From contig CAMFHT010000005.1 in NCBI GenBank assembly GCA_945952245.1, positions 1 through 38,034 of the forward strand: a stretch of DNA of 38,034 nt, read 5' to 3'. The DNA comes from an uncultured Rhizobium sp. (GTDB lineage Bacteria; Pseudomonadota; Alphaproteobacteria; Rhizobiales; Rhizobiaceae). Below the pieces are notes generated by a model, which was not told where the DNA came from, searched no databases, and saw only the letters and a program-made list of their open reading frames with translations. A program made the translations under genes and the position numbers. Within the stretch, counting starts at the first letter, position 1. Each line of letters starts with the position of its first letter. Below, piece by piece: positions 15,249 to 24,868 of the stretch.

Positions 15249-17129
15249 ATGAAAAGACTGGCTCTGGCGCTTCTTGCCGGAACGGCGGTCTGTTCCCTCG
15301 CAGCCCCCTCGGCTAATGCCTTCACCATCTTCGGCTACAAGTTCTTCGAGAGCGAGAGCCCGGAAGAGCAGGTGCTCGATCCTGTCCGCTATTCCGTGAC
15401 GCTCGATGTTGCCGGTGGCGATGACGATCTCAAGGAGACGCTGGAAAACGCCTCCCAGCTCGTGGCTGACAAGGACAATCCGGTTTCCGGCGATCTCGGC
15501 GTCGCCATCAAGGCCAGGGACGACCGTGACAGGCTCTTGGCGACGCTCTACGAGCAGGCGCGCTATGGCGCCGTGGTGACGGTCACAGTGAATGGACAGG
15601 ATCTGACCGACCTGCCGCCGAACCCGGTCTTCAACCATTCAAGCCCGGTGCCGGTGCGGGTGACGGTCGATCCGGGCCCGGTCTTCACCCTCGGGCAGGT
15701 GACCTTCGCAGGCGATGCCGGCCGCTATGATCCCGCCGAATATGATCTGGCGCCCGGCGGCAATGCCGGCTCTCTGGTCATCATCAAGGCGGCGGAGCGG
15801 GTGGTGAATGCGCTGAAGGAGGAAGGCCGTCCGCTTGCCCGGCTCGTTGCCCGCGACGTAATCGCCGACCACAAGACCAATACCGTTGCCGTCACCATCT
15901 CCGCCGATGGCGGGCCGGTCGCGCCGATCGGGGATACGAGCGTGGATGGCACGGAAACCGTGGATCCGGACTTCGTCCGCCATTATTCCCTGCTCAATCC
16001 GGGCAGACCCTATTCGCCCAAGGCCCTTACCAAGGCCTCCGACCGGTTGCGAAAGCTTGGCGTGTTTTCGAGCGTCACGATCCGCGAGGCGGAGAAGCTG
16101 GATGCGGAAGGCCGCATTCCACTGGGCATCAAGGTCTCCGAGGGCAAGCACCGCTATTTCGGTGTCGGCGCGCAATATTCGACCATCGACGGCTTCGGTC
16201 TCTCCGGCTACTGGGGCCACCGCAACCTCTTCGGCCGCGCCGAATCGCTGCGTATCGAGGGGTCCGTTTCCCGCATCGGCGAGACGACGGATTACGAGAA
16301 GCTCGACTACTCCGCCGGCATCCTGTTTTCGAAGCCAGGCTTCATGCTGCCGACGATGACGCTCGATGCAAGCATCCGGGCAAAGTCTGAGAACACGGAG
16401 TCCTACGAGGCGAAGACGGTGACGGCGGCGACCAGCCTCACCTACGAGATCAACGATACCGACAAGATCACCGGCGGTGCCGAAGTGAGCTATGCCGATA
16501 CCTTCGATGCATTCGGCGACCAGAAGTACCTGACCTTCGCAATCCCTGTCGAATTCGAGCGCGATGCGCGGAACGACAAGCTGAACCCGACCTCGGGATA
16601 TCGCGCGCTCATCAATGCCAAGCCGAGCTATGAAGCTTTGAACGGCACGATCTTCAGCTCGTTCGAGGGATTGGCGACCGGCTATCTGGGCTTCGGAGCC
16701 GAGGACGGTGTCGTTCTGGCGGGCAAGCTCTCCGTCGGCACGATCATCGGCGGCGGCGGGCTCGAGAACATCCCGGTCAACCGGCGCTTCTATGCCGGCG
16801 GCGGCGGATCGGTACGCGGCTATGCCTATCAGGAGATTTCGCCGCGCAACGGGGCGGGCGACGCAACCGGCGGGCGCTCCTACGCCATTGCCACGGCGGA
16901 AGTGCGAGTGAAGGTGACGGACAATATCGGCATCGTTCCCTTCATCGACGCGGCGACGGTCGGCAGCGAATCGGTGCCGGATTTCGACGATGTCAGGGCG
17001 GGCGCAGGCGTCGGCCTCCGCTACAACACGCCTTTCGGCCCGCTTCGCCTCGATGTTGCGGTTCCGCTCAATCCCTATCCCGGTGGCAGCAGCTACGGCA
17101 TCTACGCCGGCATCGGCCAATCCTTCTGA
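15249..17129 (+). CDS. tamA: Autotransporter assembly factor TamA (BamA/Omp85 family)
   Basis: Outer-membrane protein of the Omp85 superfamily, 626 aa from this start. With TamB it forms the translocation and assembly module that helps insert some beta-barrel proteins and supports lipid transport to the outer membrane. An N-terminal signal peptide (MKRLALALLAGTAVCSLAAPSANA) is followed by POTRA repeats up to about residue 300 and a C-terminal 16-strand-type barrel. RFYAGGGGSVRGYAYQ is the conserved L6-loop VRGY/F motif, and the chain ends in an aromatic residue (IGQSF). The start was chosen from the signal peptide; its AGAAGG abuts the ATG, so a start at 15204 or 15186 in the same frame remains possible. 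tamB follows after 101 bases. Confidence 0.9.
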   Translation: MKRLALALLAGTAVCSLAAPSANAFTIFGYKFFESESPEEQVLDPVRYSVTLDVAGGDDDLKETLENASQLVADKDNPVSGDLGVAIKARDDRDRLLATLYEQARYGAVVTVTVNGQDLTDLPPNPVFNHSSPVPVRVTVDPGPVFTLGQVTFAGDAGRYDPAEYDLAPGGNAGSLVIIKAAERVVNALKEEGRPLARLVARDVIADHKTNTVAVTISADGGPVAPIGDTSVDGTETVDPDFVRHYSLLNPGRPYSPKALTKASDRLRKLGVFSSVTIREAEKLDAEGRIPLGIKVSEGKHRYFGVGAQYSTIDGFGLSGYWGHRNLFGRAESLRIEGSVSRIGETTDYEKLDYSAGILFSKPGFMLPTMTLDASIRAKSENTESYEAKTVTAATSLTYEINDTDKITGGAEVSYADTFDAFGDQKYLTFAIPVEFERDARNDKLNPTSGYRALINAKPSYEALNGTIFSSFEGLATGYLGFGAEDGVVLAGKLSVGTIIGGGGLENIPVNRRFYAGGGGSVRGYAYQEISPRNGAGDATGGRSYAIATAEVRVKVTDNIGIVPFIDAATVGSESVPDFDDVRAGAGVGLRYNTPFGPLRLDVAVPLNPYPGGSSYGIYAGIGQSF

Positions 17130-17230
17130 TTGAAGTTTCCATCGAAAAACCGCCTTTAGAGGCACATATTGGCTTTCCCGATCGGATTTGCCGGATTCCG
17201 GCCGGCCGATTTGGAAAGTAGGTTCAGCCC

Positions 17231-20200
17231 ATGACCCGATTGATTCGCATCCTCAGCCTCGTCCTGCGTCTCGCCGCAGTTCTCGTCCTGCTCGTCGTCC
17301 TGGCCGTCGCCGCGATCGGGTTCACGCCGTTCGGCGCGCGCTTTGCGGCGGATCAGGTGGAGGCGCTGGTCTCGAAGCCGGGGCAAACGGTCGAGATCGG
17401 GACACCGAGCGGCCTGCTGACGGGCGAATTGCGCGTCCCGCAGATCACGCTCAGCGACGAACAAGGCGCCTATGCCCATATCCGCGGACTGAAGGTAGAC
17501 TGGTTTCCGCTGGCACTCCTGAAGCGCACGTTCCGCGCTGAAGAGATCAGCGCCGAAGCTGTGGACGTCATGCGCCCGCCCATTCCGGCAGAGGTCGAGC
17601 CGGATGCGAACCCGGCTCCGTTCCAGCTGCCCGTCGCGATCGACATCCAGCACATCGCGCTTCCGGACATTACCATCGGCAAAGCGGTCGCCAAACGCGA
17701 TTTCAGGCTGTCGGCGACCGGCTCCGGTCAGGCAGACAACGAGAACATTGTCGTTCACCTCAATGCCAACCGTCAGGACCTCCCCGATGCCAAGGCAGAG
17801 GCCGATCTCGCCTACGTGCCAAGCGCGAACCGGCTGACCGTCAAGGGCAGCCTGGACGAGCCGAAGGACGGCATGATCGCGGGCCTGCTCAACCTGCCGA
17901 ACAATCCGGCCATGCACATCACGGTCGACGGCTCCGGACCGCTTTCCGATTGGCGCGGCAAGTTTACGGCCGCTCTCGACGGGAACCGGGCCTTCGAGGC
18001 GGAGGCCCATCACGAAGCCCTGGCGAACAATGGACACCGGCTGGAACTGAAGGGCTCTGGTGCCGCCGGCCCGCTGATGCCGGCGACGGTGCGCGGCCTG
18101 TTCGAGGGCGATACCGCATTCGCTTTCGATACGACCCTTGAACCGGGCGGCAAGATCGGCATCGCCAGCGGCTCTCTTGCGACATCGAGCGTCAGCCTCC
18201 AGGTTTCCGGGACCTATGACCCGAACGGAGAGAACGACCTGACGGCCCATGTGTCCGGCGTCACGGGTCCCGTGCCGTTCGTCATCCCGGCTGGCAAGGC
18301 CGAGGCGCGCATTCTGGTCGAAGACCTCGCCCTTCAGCTGAAGGGCCCGGCGACGGCAGCCGCGCTCAACCTGTCCGCCAAACTCGCCAGTGCCGATTAT
18401 CCTGCCTATCATCTCGATGATGTCGCCCTGACGGCAAGGAGCGATGCGATCGATCTTCGCAGCCGGACGGGCAAGGCAGACGTCATGCTTTCTTTCGAAA
18501 AGAGCAATTTCAGCGACCCCAATCTTGCCCGTCTCGCACCGGGTCCGTTCAAGATTGCGGCTCCCGTGACCTTTGATGGCAACAGGATCGGTTTCGACAA
18601 GGCCGAGGTCGAAAGCGCCCGCTTCGGGGGCAGTCTCACGGGAAATTACGACCTGCAGAGTAAGGTGCTGCAGACGGATGCGAAGCTCTTCGTGCTTCAG
18701 TCCGCGCTGCCGGAGGCGATCGCCGCGAAGATTGGCGACACGGTTTCTCTTGCGGGTTCGGTTGCCTACGGCTTGGATGGGGCAATCGCAGTCTCAGGCC
18801 TCGATGTGGCGTCGAAGCGGCTTTCCGTGGCCGGCGAAGCGGCGCTTTCGGGTGGGCAGTTGCGGACCGATCTCAAGGGCAACATCCCGGATCTCGGCGC
18901 CTTCCTGAGCAATGCGAAGGGCGCAGCCGATTTCACGCTTTCGGCGAGCGGCGCACCGGCCGCGCCGGACTTCAAGGCGACGGTGAACTCAGAAAAGGCA
19001 GTCCTGTCCGGGCGTGAGCTGCAGGCGCTGGCGGTTGAGGCCGAGGGCAAGGCGGACCCGAAGGCGCCGAAGGCAAGCGTCAAGGCAACAGGATCGCTCT
19101 CCGGCCAGACGGTAAGCGTGAATGCGGACCTGACGTCGGAGAACGGCGTGACGAGCCTTCCCGTGCTGAAGGCCGATATCGGCCCAAACCATCTCGACGG
19201 CAGCCTGCGCTTCACGCCGGACTTCTTGCCAGAGGGCAAGATCAGCTTTGCCCTGCCCGATATCGGACTCGTTGCGGCACTGGCCGGGCAGAAGGCTTCC
19301 GGTGATCTGAGCGGCGTTGCCGAGTTCGACGTGAACGGCGGAGTAGCCTCGGCCAAGATCAACGCGCGCGGCAAGGGCATTACGCGTGAGGGTCTATCGG
19401 TCAAGGGGCCTGATATCGCGCTCGACATCGCCGATCTCAAAGCGCTATCGGCAAGCGGCACCGTCAAGGCGCAGGAATTTTCGAGCGGCGCCAACCGGCT
19501 TTCGGGGCTTGCCCTCACCTTCGATCGCAAGGGCAGCGAAACCGGCTTCGATCTCAGGGCAAGCTATGACGGCAAGCCCGTTGCCGTGAAGGGCAGTGCC
19601 GCGGTTGCGGGAGGCCGAACGACGATCGCGCTCGATACCGCCTCCGCGACGCCCAAGGGCATTCCGCTGAAGCTTCAGCGCCCATCCGACATCGTCATCG
19701 AAAACGGAACGGCCAATCTTGAGGATATCGTGATCCAGACCGGCAAAGGCTCGGTCACGCTTTCGGGCAAGGCCGGCCAGACGCTCGATCTCACAGCGAT
19801 CATCAGGTCGCTGCCGATCAGCCTTGCCAACACGTTCCAGCCCAGCCTTCAGGCTGACGGCACGCTGTCGGGAACCGTCAAGGCGACCGGTAAGGCAGCC
19901 TCGCCCTCGGTCACCTACCAGCTCACGGCAGATGGGCTGACCCTGGCGCAAATCCGTTCTGCCGGTCTTCAGCCGCTGTCGATCAAGGCGGACGGTCAAT
20001 ATCAGGGCGATCAGGTCAAGGTGAATGCCACGGCCAGCAATGCCGACGGCCTCAAGGTTTCGGGCGGCGGCACGGCCGCGATTGCCGGTAACCGGGCGCT
20101 CAATCTCTCCTTTAATGGCAGCCTGCCCTTCAAGGCGCTCTCGCCCGTTCTTGCCGCACAGGGCTTCGAGCTATCCGGTACTGCGAACTTCGACGTGAAG

Positions 20201-21391
20201 GTCGGCGGCACCGTTTCTGCACCGGCGATCACCGGCCGCATCAATTCCTCGAATGGACAGCTGGTGGATGTCCGCCGCAACATCTCGCTGAAGAACCTTG
20301 CCCTCAGCGTCAATCTCGACCGCAATCGCGCGACGATCGAAAAGCTCTCCGGCAATCTTTCCGGCGGCGGCACGGTGGCGGTGACAGGCTCGGTCGGCAT
20401 CCAGCCCGACAGCGGCTTCCCAGCGGATCTGAAGATTGCACTCAACAAGGCGGCCTATGTGGACGGCAAGCTCGTTTCCACGGTTGCAGACGGCAATCTC
20501 GCGCTGACGGGTCCGGTCACGGGTGGCCTGAAGCTCAGTGGCAAGCTGGCGCTCGGCCGCTCGGCGATCACCATTCCACAGAAACTCCCGGCCTCGCTGT
20601 CGAAGATCAACGTGCAGCATGTGAACGAATCGAAAAAGGTGGCCGAGCAGATCACAGACGTGCGCTCGCAGGGCACGGGCGGCGGAAAGGGGTCCTCCTC
20701 CGGCATCGGCCTCGACCTCACCATCACGGCACCGCGCATCTTCGTGCAGGGCCGTGGCATCGATGCGGAGCTGGGCGGCGACCTGACGCTGCGCGGCACG
20801 GCATCCGATCCCATCGTTTCCGGCGGCTTCAAGATGCAGCGGGGACGCATGACCATCCTCTCGCGGCGGCTCGACTTCACCTCCGGCACGATCAATTTCG
20901 GTGGCGACCTGACCCCGCAGCTCAACATGGCCGCCGAATCGGACGCCGGCAGCACGACGGTGACCGTCAACGTGAACGGCCCGGCGAACGATCCGGCGAT
21001 CACCTTTTCCTCCAACCCCGCCCTGCCGCAGGACGAAGTACTGGCGCAGCTGATCTTCCAGCAATCCCTCTCCCGGCTCTCGGCGCTCCAGATCGCACAG
21101 CTTGCAGACGCGGCGGCCCAGCTTGCCGGCGGGCGTTCGACATCGCTGCTTCAGGGCCTGAGATCCAATCTCGGCATCGACGACCTCGACATCACATCAG
21201 ACGCGAATGGCGATGCGCAGCTCAGGGCAGGCAAGTACCTGAACGACAAGACCTATATCCAGATCGAACAGGGCGGCAGCTCGGGAGCGAAGGCCTCGAT
21301 CAATCTCGATGTCGGGCGCGGCATCAAGCTGAAGGGCGAAGCAGGCGGCAATGGCGGGGCAGCCGGCATCTTCTACGAGAAGGAATACTGA
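17231..21391 (+). CDS. tamB: Translocation and assembly module subunit TamB
   Basis: A very large protein (1386 aa) anchored in the inner membrane by one N-terminal helix (about residues 9-31) and spanning the periplasm as a long beta-sheet groove, partner of TamA. It belongs to the AsmA-like/TamB group thought to carry phospholipids between membranes and to assist beta-barrel assembly. The N-terminal AsmA-like segment after the helix (TPFGARFAADQVEALVS) is typical. The central part is repetitive beta-strand sequence rich in Gly, Ala, Lys and Asp. The C-terminal TamB domain (former DUF490) includes GRMTILSRRLDFTSGTINF, the conserved NPALPQDEVLAQLIF, and a terminal FYEKEY. The stop lies 16 bases from the convergent Lrp-family gene. 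Confidence 0.95.
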   Translation: MTRLIRILSLVLRLAAVLVLLVVLAVAAIGFTPFGARFAADQVEALVSKPGQTVEIGTPSGLLTGELRVPQITLSDEQGAYAHIRGLKVDWFPLALLKRTFRAEEISAEAVDVMRPPIPAEVEPDANPAPFQLPVAIDIQHIALPDITIGKAVAKRDFRLSATGSGQADNENIVVHLNANRQDLPDAKAEADLAYVPSANRLTVKGSLDEPKDGMIAGLLNLPNNPAMHITVDGSGPLSDWRGKFTAALDGNRAFEAEAHHEALANNGHRLELKGSGAAGPLMPATVRGLFEGDTAFAFDTTLEPGGKIGIASGSLATSSVSLQVSGTYDPNGENDLTAHVSGVTGPVPFVIPAGKAEARILVEDLALQLKGPATAAALNLSAKLASADYPAYHLDDVALTARSDAIDLRSRTGKADVMLSFEKSNFSDPNLARLAPGPFKIAAPVTFDGNRIGFDKAEVESARFGGSLTGNYDLQSKVLQTDAKLFVLQSALPEAIAAKIGDTVSLAGSVAYGLDGAIAVSGLDVASKRLSVAGEAALSGGQLRTDLKGNIPDLGAFLSNAKGAADFTLSASGAPAAPDFKATVNSEKAVLSGRELQALAVEAEGKADPKAPKASVKATGSLSGQTVSVNADLTSENGVTSLPVLKADIGPNHLDGSLRFTPDFLPEGKISFALPDIGLVAALAGQKASGDLSGVAEFDVNGGVASAKINARGKGITREGLSVKGPDIALDIADLKALSASGTVKAQEFSSGANRLSGLALTFDRKGSETGFDLRASYDGKPVAVKGSAAVAGGRTTIALDTASATPKGIPLKLQRPSDIVIENGTANLEDIVIQTGKGSVTLSGKAGQTLDLTAIIRSLPISLANTFQPSLQADGTLSGTVKATGKAASPSVTYQLTADGLTLAQIRSAGLQPLSIKADGQYQGDQVKVNATASNADGLKVSGGGTAAIAGNRALNLSFNGSLPFKALSPVLAAQGFELSGTANFDVKVGGTVSAPAITGRINSSNGQLVDVRRNISLKNLALSVNLDRNRATIEKLSGNLSGGGTVAVTGSVGIQPDSGFPADLKIALNKAAYVDGKLVSTVADGNLALTGPVTGGLKLSGKLALGRSAITIPQKLPASLSKINVQHVNESKKVAEQITDVRSQGTGGGKGSSSGIGLDLTITAPRIFVQGRGIDAELGGDLTLRGTASDPIVSGGFKMQRGRMTILSRRLDFTSGTINFGGDLTPQLNMAAESDAGSTTVTVNVNGPANDPAITFSSNPALPQDEVLAQLIFQQSLSRLSALQIAQLADAAAQLAGGRSTSLLQGLRSNLGIDDLDITSDANGDAQLRAGKYLNDKTYIQIEQGGSSGAKASINLDVGRGIKLKGEAGGNGGAAGIFYEKEY

Positions 21392-21407
21392 CGGCGCGGC
21401 TCCCGGC

Positions 21408-21836
21408 TCAGAAGCTCGATTTGCGGGACCGGAGCAGAATGTTCGTCTCCGTCACGTTGATCCCCTCGATCAGGCGGATGCGCCGCAGCGTCTCGTCAAA
21501 GGAGACGAGATCGCGGTCCTCCAGTTCGGCGATGAAGTCCCAGCGCCCGTTTGTCGAGTGCAGCGCCCGCACCTGCGGCAGCCCACGCAGCTGGTCGGCC
21601 ACCCGGTCGGCCATCTTGCCCAGCACCTCGATCATGATGATGGCGCGGACCCCTGCCTCTCGCGTCTCGTGACCCGTCTTGATCGTGAAAGCCGTGATCG
21701 TCCCGTTCTCCACCATACGGTCGATCCGGGCGCTGACGGTGGCGCGGGAAGCGCCCGTCATCGCCGAAAGCGAGGAGACGGGCAGCCGCGCATTGTGGCG
21801 CAGGGCGGCGAGAAGCGCCTGATCGAGATCATCCAT
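21408..21836 (-). CDS. Lrp/AsnC family transcriptional regulator
   Basis: A protein of 142 aa with an N-terminal winged helix-turn-helix (DLDQALLAALRHNARLPVSS, residues 3-22, with the recognition helix near ASRATVSARIDRM) and a C-terminal AsnC_trans_reg/RAM ligand-binding domain from about residue 60. It is divergent from the arginase-ornithine aminotransferase genes, so it is likely their arginine- or ornithine-responsive regulator; this is inference from position. A weak inverted pair GGCATA (21839-21844) and TATGCC (21874-21879) lies in the 124-base intergenic region and could be part of a binding site. No good Shine-Dalgarno is seen before the start, so the ATG is the best but not a certain choice. 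Confidence 0.9.
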   Translation of the reverse strand: MDDLDQALLAALRHNARLPVSSLSAMTGASRATVSARIDRMVENGTITAFTIKTGHETREAGVRAIIMIEVLGKMADRVADQLRGLPQVRALHSTNGRWDFIAELEDRDLVSFDETLRRIRLIEGINVTETNILLRSRKSSF

Positions 21837-21960
21837 TTGGCATACTGTTGGTTTGAGCCATCACTTTGCCCAATATGCCTTCAAAACCGGCACTTTTCCA
21901 TCTTTTTGTCGGCAGACCTCTACCGCTAAACTGCTCGCTCAAATAGGGAGAGTGGCTTTC

Positions 21961-22899
21961 ATGACGGTTGAGAAGAAGGTGCCGATCAGCCTGATCGGCG
22001 TGCCGCTGGAAGAGGGTTCGGGCCGCCTCGGCTGTGCCATGGGCCCGGCTGCGCTCCGCATCGCTGGCATCCGGCAGGCGCTCCAGGATCTCGGCTACAG
22101 CGTCGAGGACAAGGGCGACATCCGCGCCGTGCCGGCCCGCGATCTTGCCCTGGTGCCGAAGGCGCTCAACCTGCAGACCGTCGGCGCCTTCGTGCGGGAA
22201 CTGGAGGCGGAAACCTATGAAGTCGCCCGCTCCGGTGGCCTTCCCATCATCCTTGGCGGCGATCACAGCCTGTCCATGGGCAGCGTCTCCGGCATGGCGC
22301 GGCACGCGTCGGATCTCGGACGCCCGCTCTTCGTGCTTTGGCTCGATGCCCACGCAGATTTCAATTCGCCGGAAACGTCCCCCTCCGGCAACATGCATGG
22401 CATGCCGGTGGCATATTTCTGCGGCCGGGCGGAGTTTTCCCCCATTCTTCCGGTCGAACGTCCATTCGTCGAACCGGGCCACGTCTTCCAGGTCGGTATC
22501 CGCTCCGTCGATCCGCAGGAGCGGGAGCTTGTGGCCGCCAATGGCGTCAACGTCTTCGACATGCGCGCCATCGACGAAATGGGCGTCGCCGCGATCATGC
22601 GGCGCATTCTTGAAACGGTTCGGGATGCCAATGGCCTCCTGCATGTGAGCTTCGACGTCGATTTCCTCGATCCGGACGTGGCGCCGGGCGTCGGCACGAC
22701 CGTGCCGGGGGGCGCTACCTTCCGTGAGGCTCATCTTGTCATGGAGATGCTCTGCGACAGCGGTCTCGTCTCCTCGCTCGATCTCGTCGAGCTCAACCCT
22801 TTCCTCGATGACCGCGGCAAGAGCGCCCGGGTGCTGGTGGAAATGACGGCGAGCCTGTTCGGCCGCCGCATCTTCGATCGCCCGACACGCGCCGCCTGA
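21961..22899 (+). CDS. rocF: Arginase
   Basis: Cytoplasmic binuclear manganese enzyme of 312 aa that hydrolyses L-arginine to L-ornithine and urea. All six metal ligands are visible: His102 in GGDHSLS, Asp129, His131 and Asp133 in DAHADFN, and Asp232 and Asp234 in SFDVDFLDP. The SGNMHGMPV segment after the second motif is typical of arginases and separates it from agmatinases. The start at 21961 has GGGAGAG upstream; earlier in-frame starts run into the promoter region. It is followed 25 bases later by ornithine aminotransferase, giving a two-step arginine catabolic operon, and is divergent from an Lrp-family regulator. Confidence 0.95.
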   Translation: MTVEKKVPISLIGVPLEEGSGRLGCAMGPAALRIAGIRQALQDLGYSVEDKGDIRAVPARDLALVPKALNLQTVGAFVRELEAETYEVARSGGLPIILGGDHSLSMGSVSGMARHASDLGRPLFVLWLDAHADFNSPETSPSGNMHGMPVAYFCGRAEFSPILPVERPFVEPGHVFQVGIRSVDPQERELVAANGVNVFDMRAIDEMGVAAIMRRILETVRDANGLLHVSFDVDFLDPDVAPGVGTTVPGGATFREAHLVMEMLCDSGLVSSLDLVELNPFLDDRGKSARVLVEMTASLFGRRIFDRPTRAA

Positions 22900-22924
22900 T
22901 CAACCCCCTTTCCGGAGACAGTCC

Positions 22925-24121
22925 ATGAGCACTGCAGCAGCCCTGATCGAAACCGAACACCGCCTCGGCGCCCACAACTACAAGCCGCTCGACGTGGTCC
23001 TGACCCGCGGCGAAGGCGTCTATGTCTGGGACACCGAAGGCAAGCGCTACCTCGACTGCCTGTCGGCCTATTCCGCCGTAAACCAGGGGCATTGCCACCC
23101 GAAGATCCGCGAAGCCATGATCGAGCAGGCCTCCCGCCTGACATTGACATCGCGCGCCTTCCGCAACGACCAGCTCGCCCATCTCTACGAGGAACTCGCG
23201 GCACTGACCGGCAGCCACAAGATCCTGCCGATGAATTCCGGCGCCGAGGCTGTCGAGACCGCCGTCAAGGCGGTGCGCAAATGGGGCTACGAGGTCAAGG
23301 GCGTGCCGGAAAACCAGGCCGAGATCATCGTCTGCAGCGACAATTTCCATGGCCGCACAATCGGTATTGTCGGCTTCTCCACCGATCCCGACGCCCGCAC
23401 CGGCTTCGGTCCCTTTGCCCCCGGTTTCCGCACCGTACCATTTGGCGACGCCAAGGCCTTCGAAGCGGCCATCACGCCGAACACGGTTGCGGCATTGATC
23501 GAGCCGATCCAGGGCGAAGCAGGCGTGATCATTCCGCCGAAGGGCTATTTCACCAAGGTGCGCGAGCTTTGCACCGCCCATAACGTGACGCTGATCCTCG
23601 ACGAGATCCAGACGGGCCTCGGGCGCACCGGCAAGCTTCTGGCCGAAGAGCACGAGGGCATCGAGGCGGACGTGACGCTCATCGGCAAGGCGCTTTCGGG
23701 CGGGTTCTATCCCGTCTCTGCCGTTCTCTCGAATTCCGAAGTGCTGGGCGTTCTCAAGCCCGGCCAGCACGGCTCGACCTTCGGCGGCAACCCTCTCGCC
23801 TGCGCGGTCGCGCGTGCCGCTCTTCGCGTGCTGACGGAGGAAGGCATGATCGAGAACTCGGCCAAGATGGGCGAACGCTTCCTCGCCGGCCTGAAGGACA
23901 TTCGCTCGAACATCGTCAGGGACGTTCGCGGCCGCGGGCTGATGCTGGCGATCGAGCTCGACCCGGCGGCCGGGGGCGCGCGGCAATATTGCTACCAGCT
24001 CAAGGATCGCGGACTGCTTGCCAAGGACACGCACGAGCACACCATCCGTCTCGCTCCGCCGCTGATCGTCAATGAAGACCAGGTCGACTGGGCAGTAGAA
24101 CAGATCGCTCAGGTTCTCTAA
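22925..24121 (+). CDS. rocD: Ornithine--oxo-acid aminotransferase
   Basis: PLP-dependent class III aminotransferase of 398 aa. It transfers the delta-amino group of ornithine to 2-oxoglutarate, giving glutamate 5-semialdehyde and glutamate, the step after arginase. Motifs are the N-terminal [21 protein letters not shown], the phosphate-binding [11 protein letters not shown] (about 105-115), [14 protein letters not shown] with Asp226, and the PLP lysine Lys255 in [14 protein letters not shown]. The wording around the active site matches ornithine rather than acetylornithine aminotransferases, which fits the arginase neighbour. GGAG sits 8 bases before the ATG. Confidence 0.95.
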   Translation: MSTAAALIETEHRLGAHNYKPLDVVLTRGEGVYVWDTEGKRYLDCLSAYSAVNQGHCHPKIREAMIEQASRLTLTSRAFRNDQLAHLYEELAALTGSHKILPMNSGAEAVETAVKAVRKWGYEVKGVPENQAEIIVCSDNFHGRTIGIVGFSTDPDARTGFGPFAPGFRTVPFGDAKAFEAAITPNTVAALIEPIQGEAGVIIPPKGYFTKVRELCTAHNVTLILDEIQTGLGRTGKLLAEEHEGIEADVTLIGKALSGGFYPVSAVLSNSEVLGVLKPGQHGSTFGGNPLACAVARAALRVLTEEGMIENSAKMGERFLAGLKDIRSNIVRDVRGRGLMLAIELDPAAGGARQYCYQLKDRGLLAKDTHEHTIRLAPPLIVNEDQVDWAVEQIAQVL

Positions 24122-24176
24122 GCCCAAGGATCGCCTGGCCATTCAGACTTGATCAAGATTTTGCTGCTAGAGTTAA

Positions 24177-24238
24177 GAAAATCCGGAAGTCCCCGCGGTA
24201 GAAATGCCGTGGCCTTTCCCCGCGGCGGCCGGATCTTC
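24177..24238 (+). repeat. Long imperfect hairpin upstream of cheW
   Basis: GAAAATCCGG (24177-24186) can pair with CCGGATCTTC (24229-24238) with one mismatch. Inside it CCGCGG (24193-24198) can pair with the copy at 24220-24225. The structure lies 55 bases after the rocD stop and 34 bases before the cheW start. There is no U tract, so it may be a 5'-leader structure of cheW or a non-classical terminator of rocD. Confidence 0.45.
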
Positions 24239-24272
24239 TAGACACCAGTGACAGGAATCGGGACCAAGTCTG

Positions 24273-24752
24273 ATGGCAACAACTCTGAACACGGCGGCCT
24301 TTGGCGGCGAATCGCTGGAAATCATCGCGTTTAGGCTTCACGATCAGGAATTCTGCGTCCGCACGACGACCATCCGCGAGATCCGCGGCTGGGCGCCGTC
24401 CACCCCGATTCCGCATTCCCCGCCGGAAATCATCGGCGTGATGAACCTGCGTGGCTCGGTCATTCCGATCATCGACCTCGCCTACAAGCTCGGCATGAAG
24501 AGCACTGTCGCCAACGAGCGCAGCGCGATCGTCGTCGCCGAAGTGCACACAATGGTCATCGGCATGCTGGTCGACCGGGTCTCCGACATCCTCACCATTC
24601 CGTCGAGCCAGGTTCAGCCGGTTCCGGAAGTCACCGCCTCCTTCGACAAGTCCTTCTGCGAAGGCGTCATCGCCAACGAGAACGGCATGATCTGCTTCCT
24701 GAATCTCTCCAAGATGTTCAAGGGCACCGAAATGGACGATCTCGCAGCTTGA
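24273..24752 (+). CDS. cheW: CheW-like chemotaxis coupling protein
   Basis: A CheW-domain protein of 159 aa. CheW links chemoreceptors to the histidine kinase CheA at the cytoplasmic face of receptor arrays. The domain fills the protein from about residue 14 (LEIIAFRLHDQEFCV) and includes the typical IIGVMNLRGSVIPIIDL (residues 50-66) and the GMLVDRVSDIL segment near 93-103. It stands alone: no cheA, cheY, receptor or motility gene lies within the window. Such detached cheW genes are common in rhizobia besides the main che operon. Its 5' region holds a long imperfect hairpin, and a strong terminator follows. Confidence 0.93.
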   Translation: MATTLNTAAFGGESLEIIAFRLHDQEFCVRTTTIREIRGWAPSTPIPHSPPEIIGVMNLRGSVIPIIDLAYKLGMKSTVANERSAIVVAEVHTMVIGMLVDRVSDILTIPSSQVQPVPEVTASFDKSFCEGVIANENGMICFLNLSKMFKGTEMDDLAA

Positions 24753-24776
24753 TCCGTATCAGCGTTCGGCATGCAG

Positions 24777-24809
24777 AAAGGCCCGGATGATCGCTCATCC
24801 GGGCCTTTT
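24777..24809. terminator. Bidirectional terminator between cheW and the glp operon
   Basis: A 14-bp perfect stem joins 24777-24790 to 24795-24808 (AAAGGCCCGGATGA and its complement) around a TCGC loop, ending in TTTT on the plus strand and with an AAA start that gives a U tract on the minus strand. It serves cheW and possibly the end of the glp operon. Confidence 0.93.
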
Positions 24810-24834
24810 CATGTCGTGGCTTCAGGCAGGAGTC

Positions 24835-24860
24835 CGCCCGGCCCCCTAGGGAGCCGGGCG
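24835..24860 (-). terminator. GC-rich hairpin just after glpV
   Basis: CGCCCGGC (24835-24842) pairs with GCCGGGCG (24853-24860) with a 10-base loop. It lies 8 bases after the glpV stop on the minus strand. No U tract follows, so it probably protects the mRNA 3' end or pauses polymerase before the stronger hairpin at 24777-24809. Confidence 0.5.
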
Positions 24861-24868
24861 TTATATCC

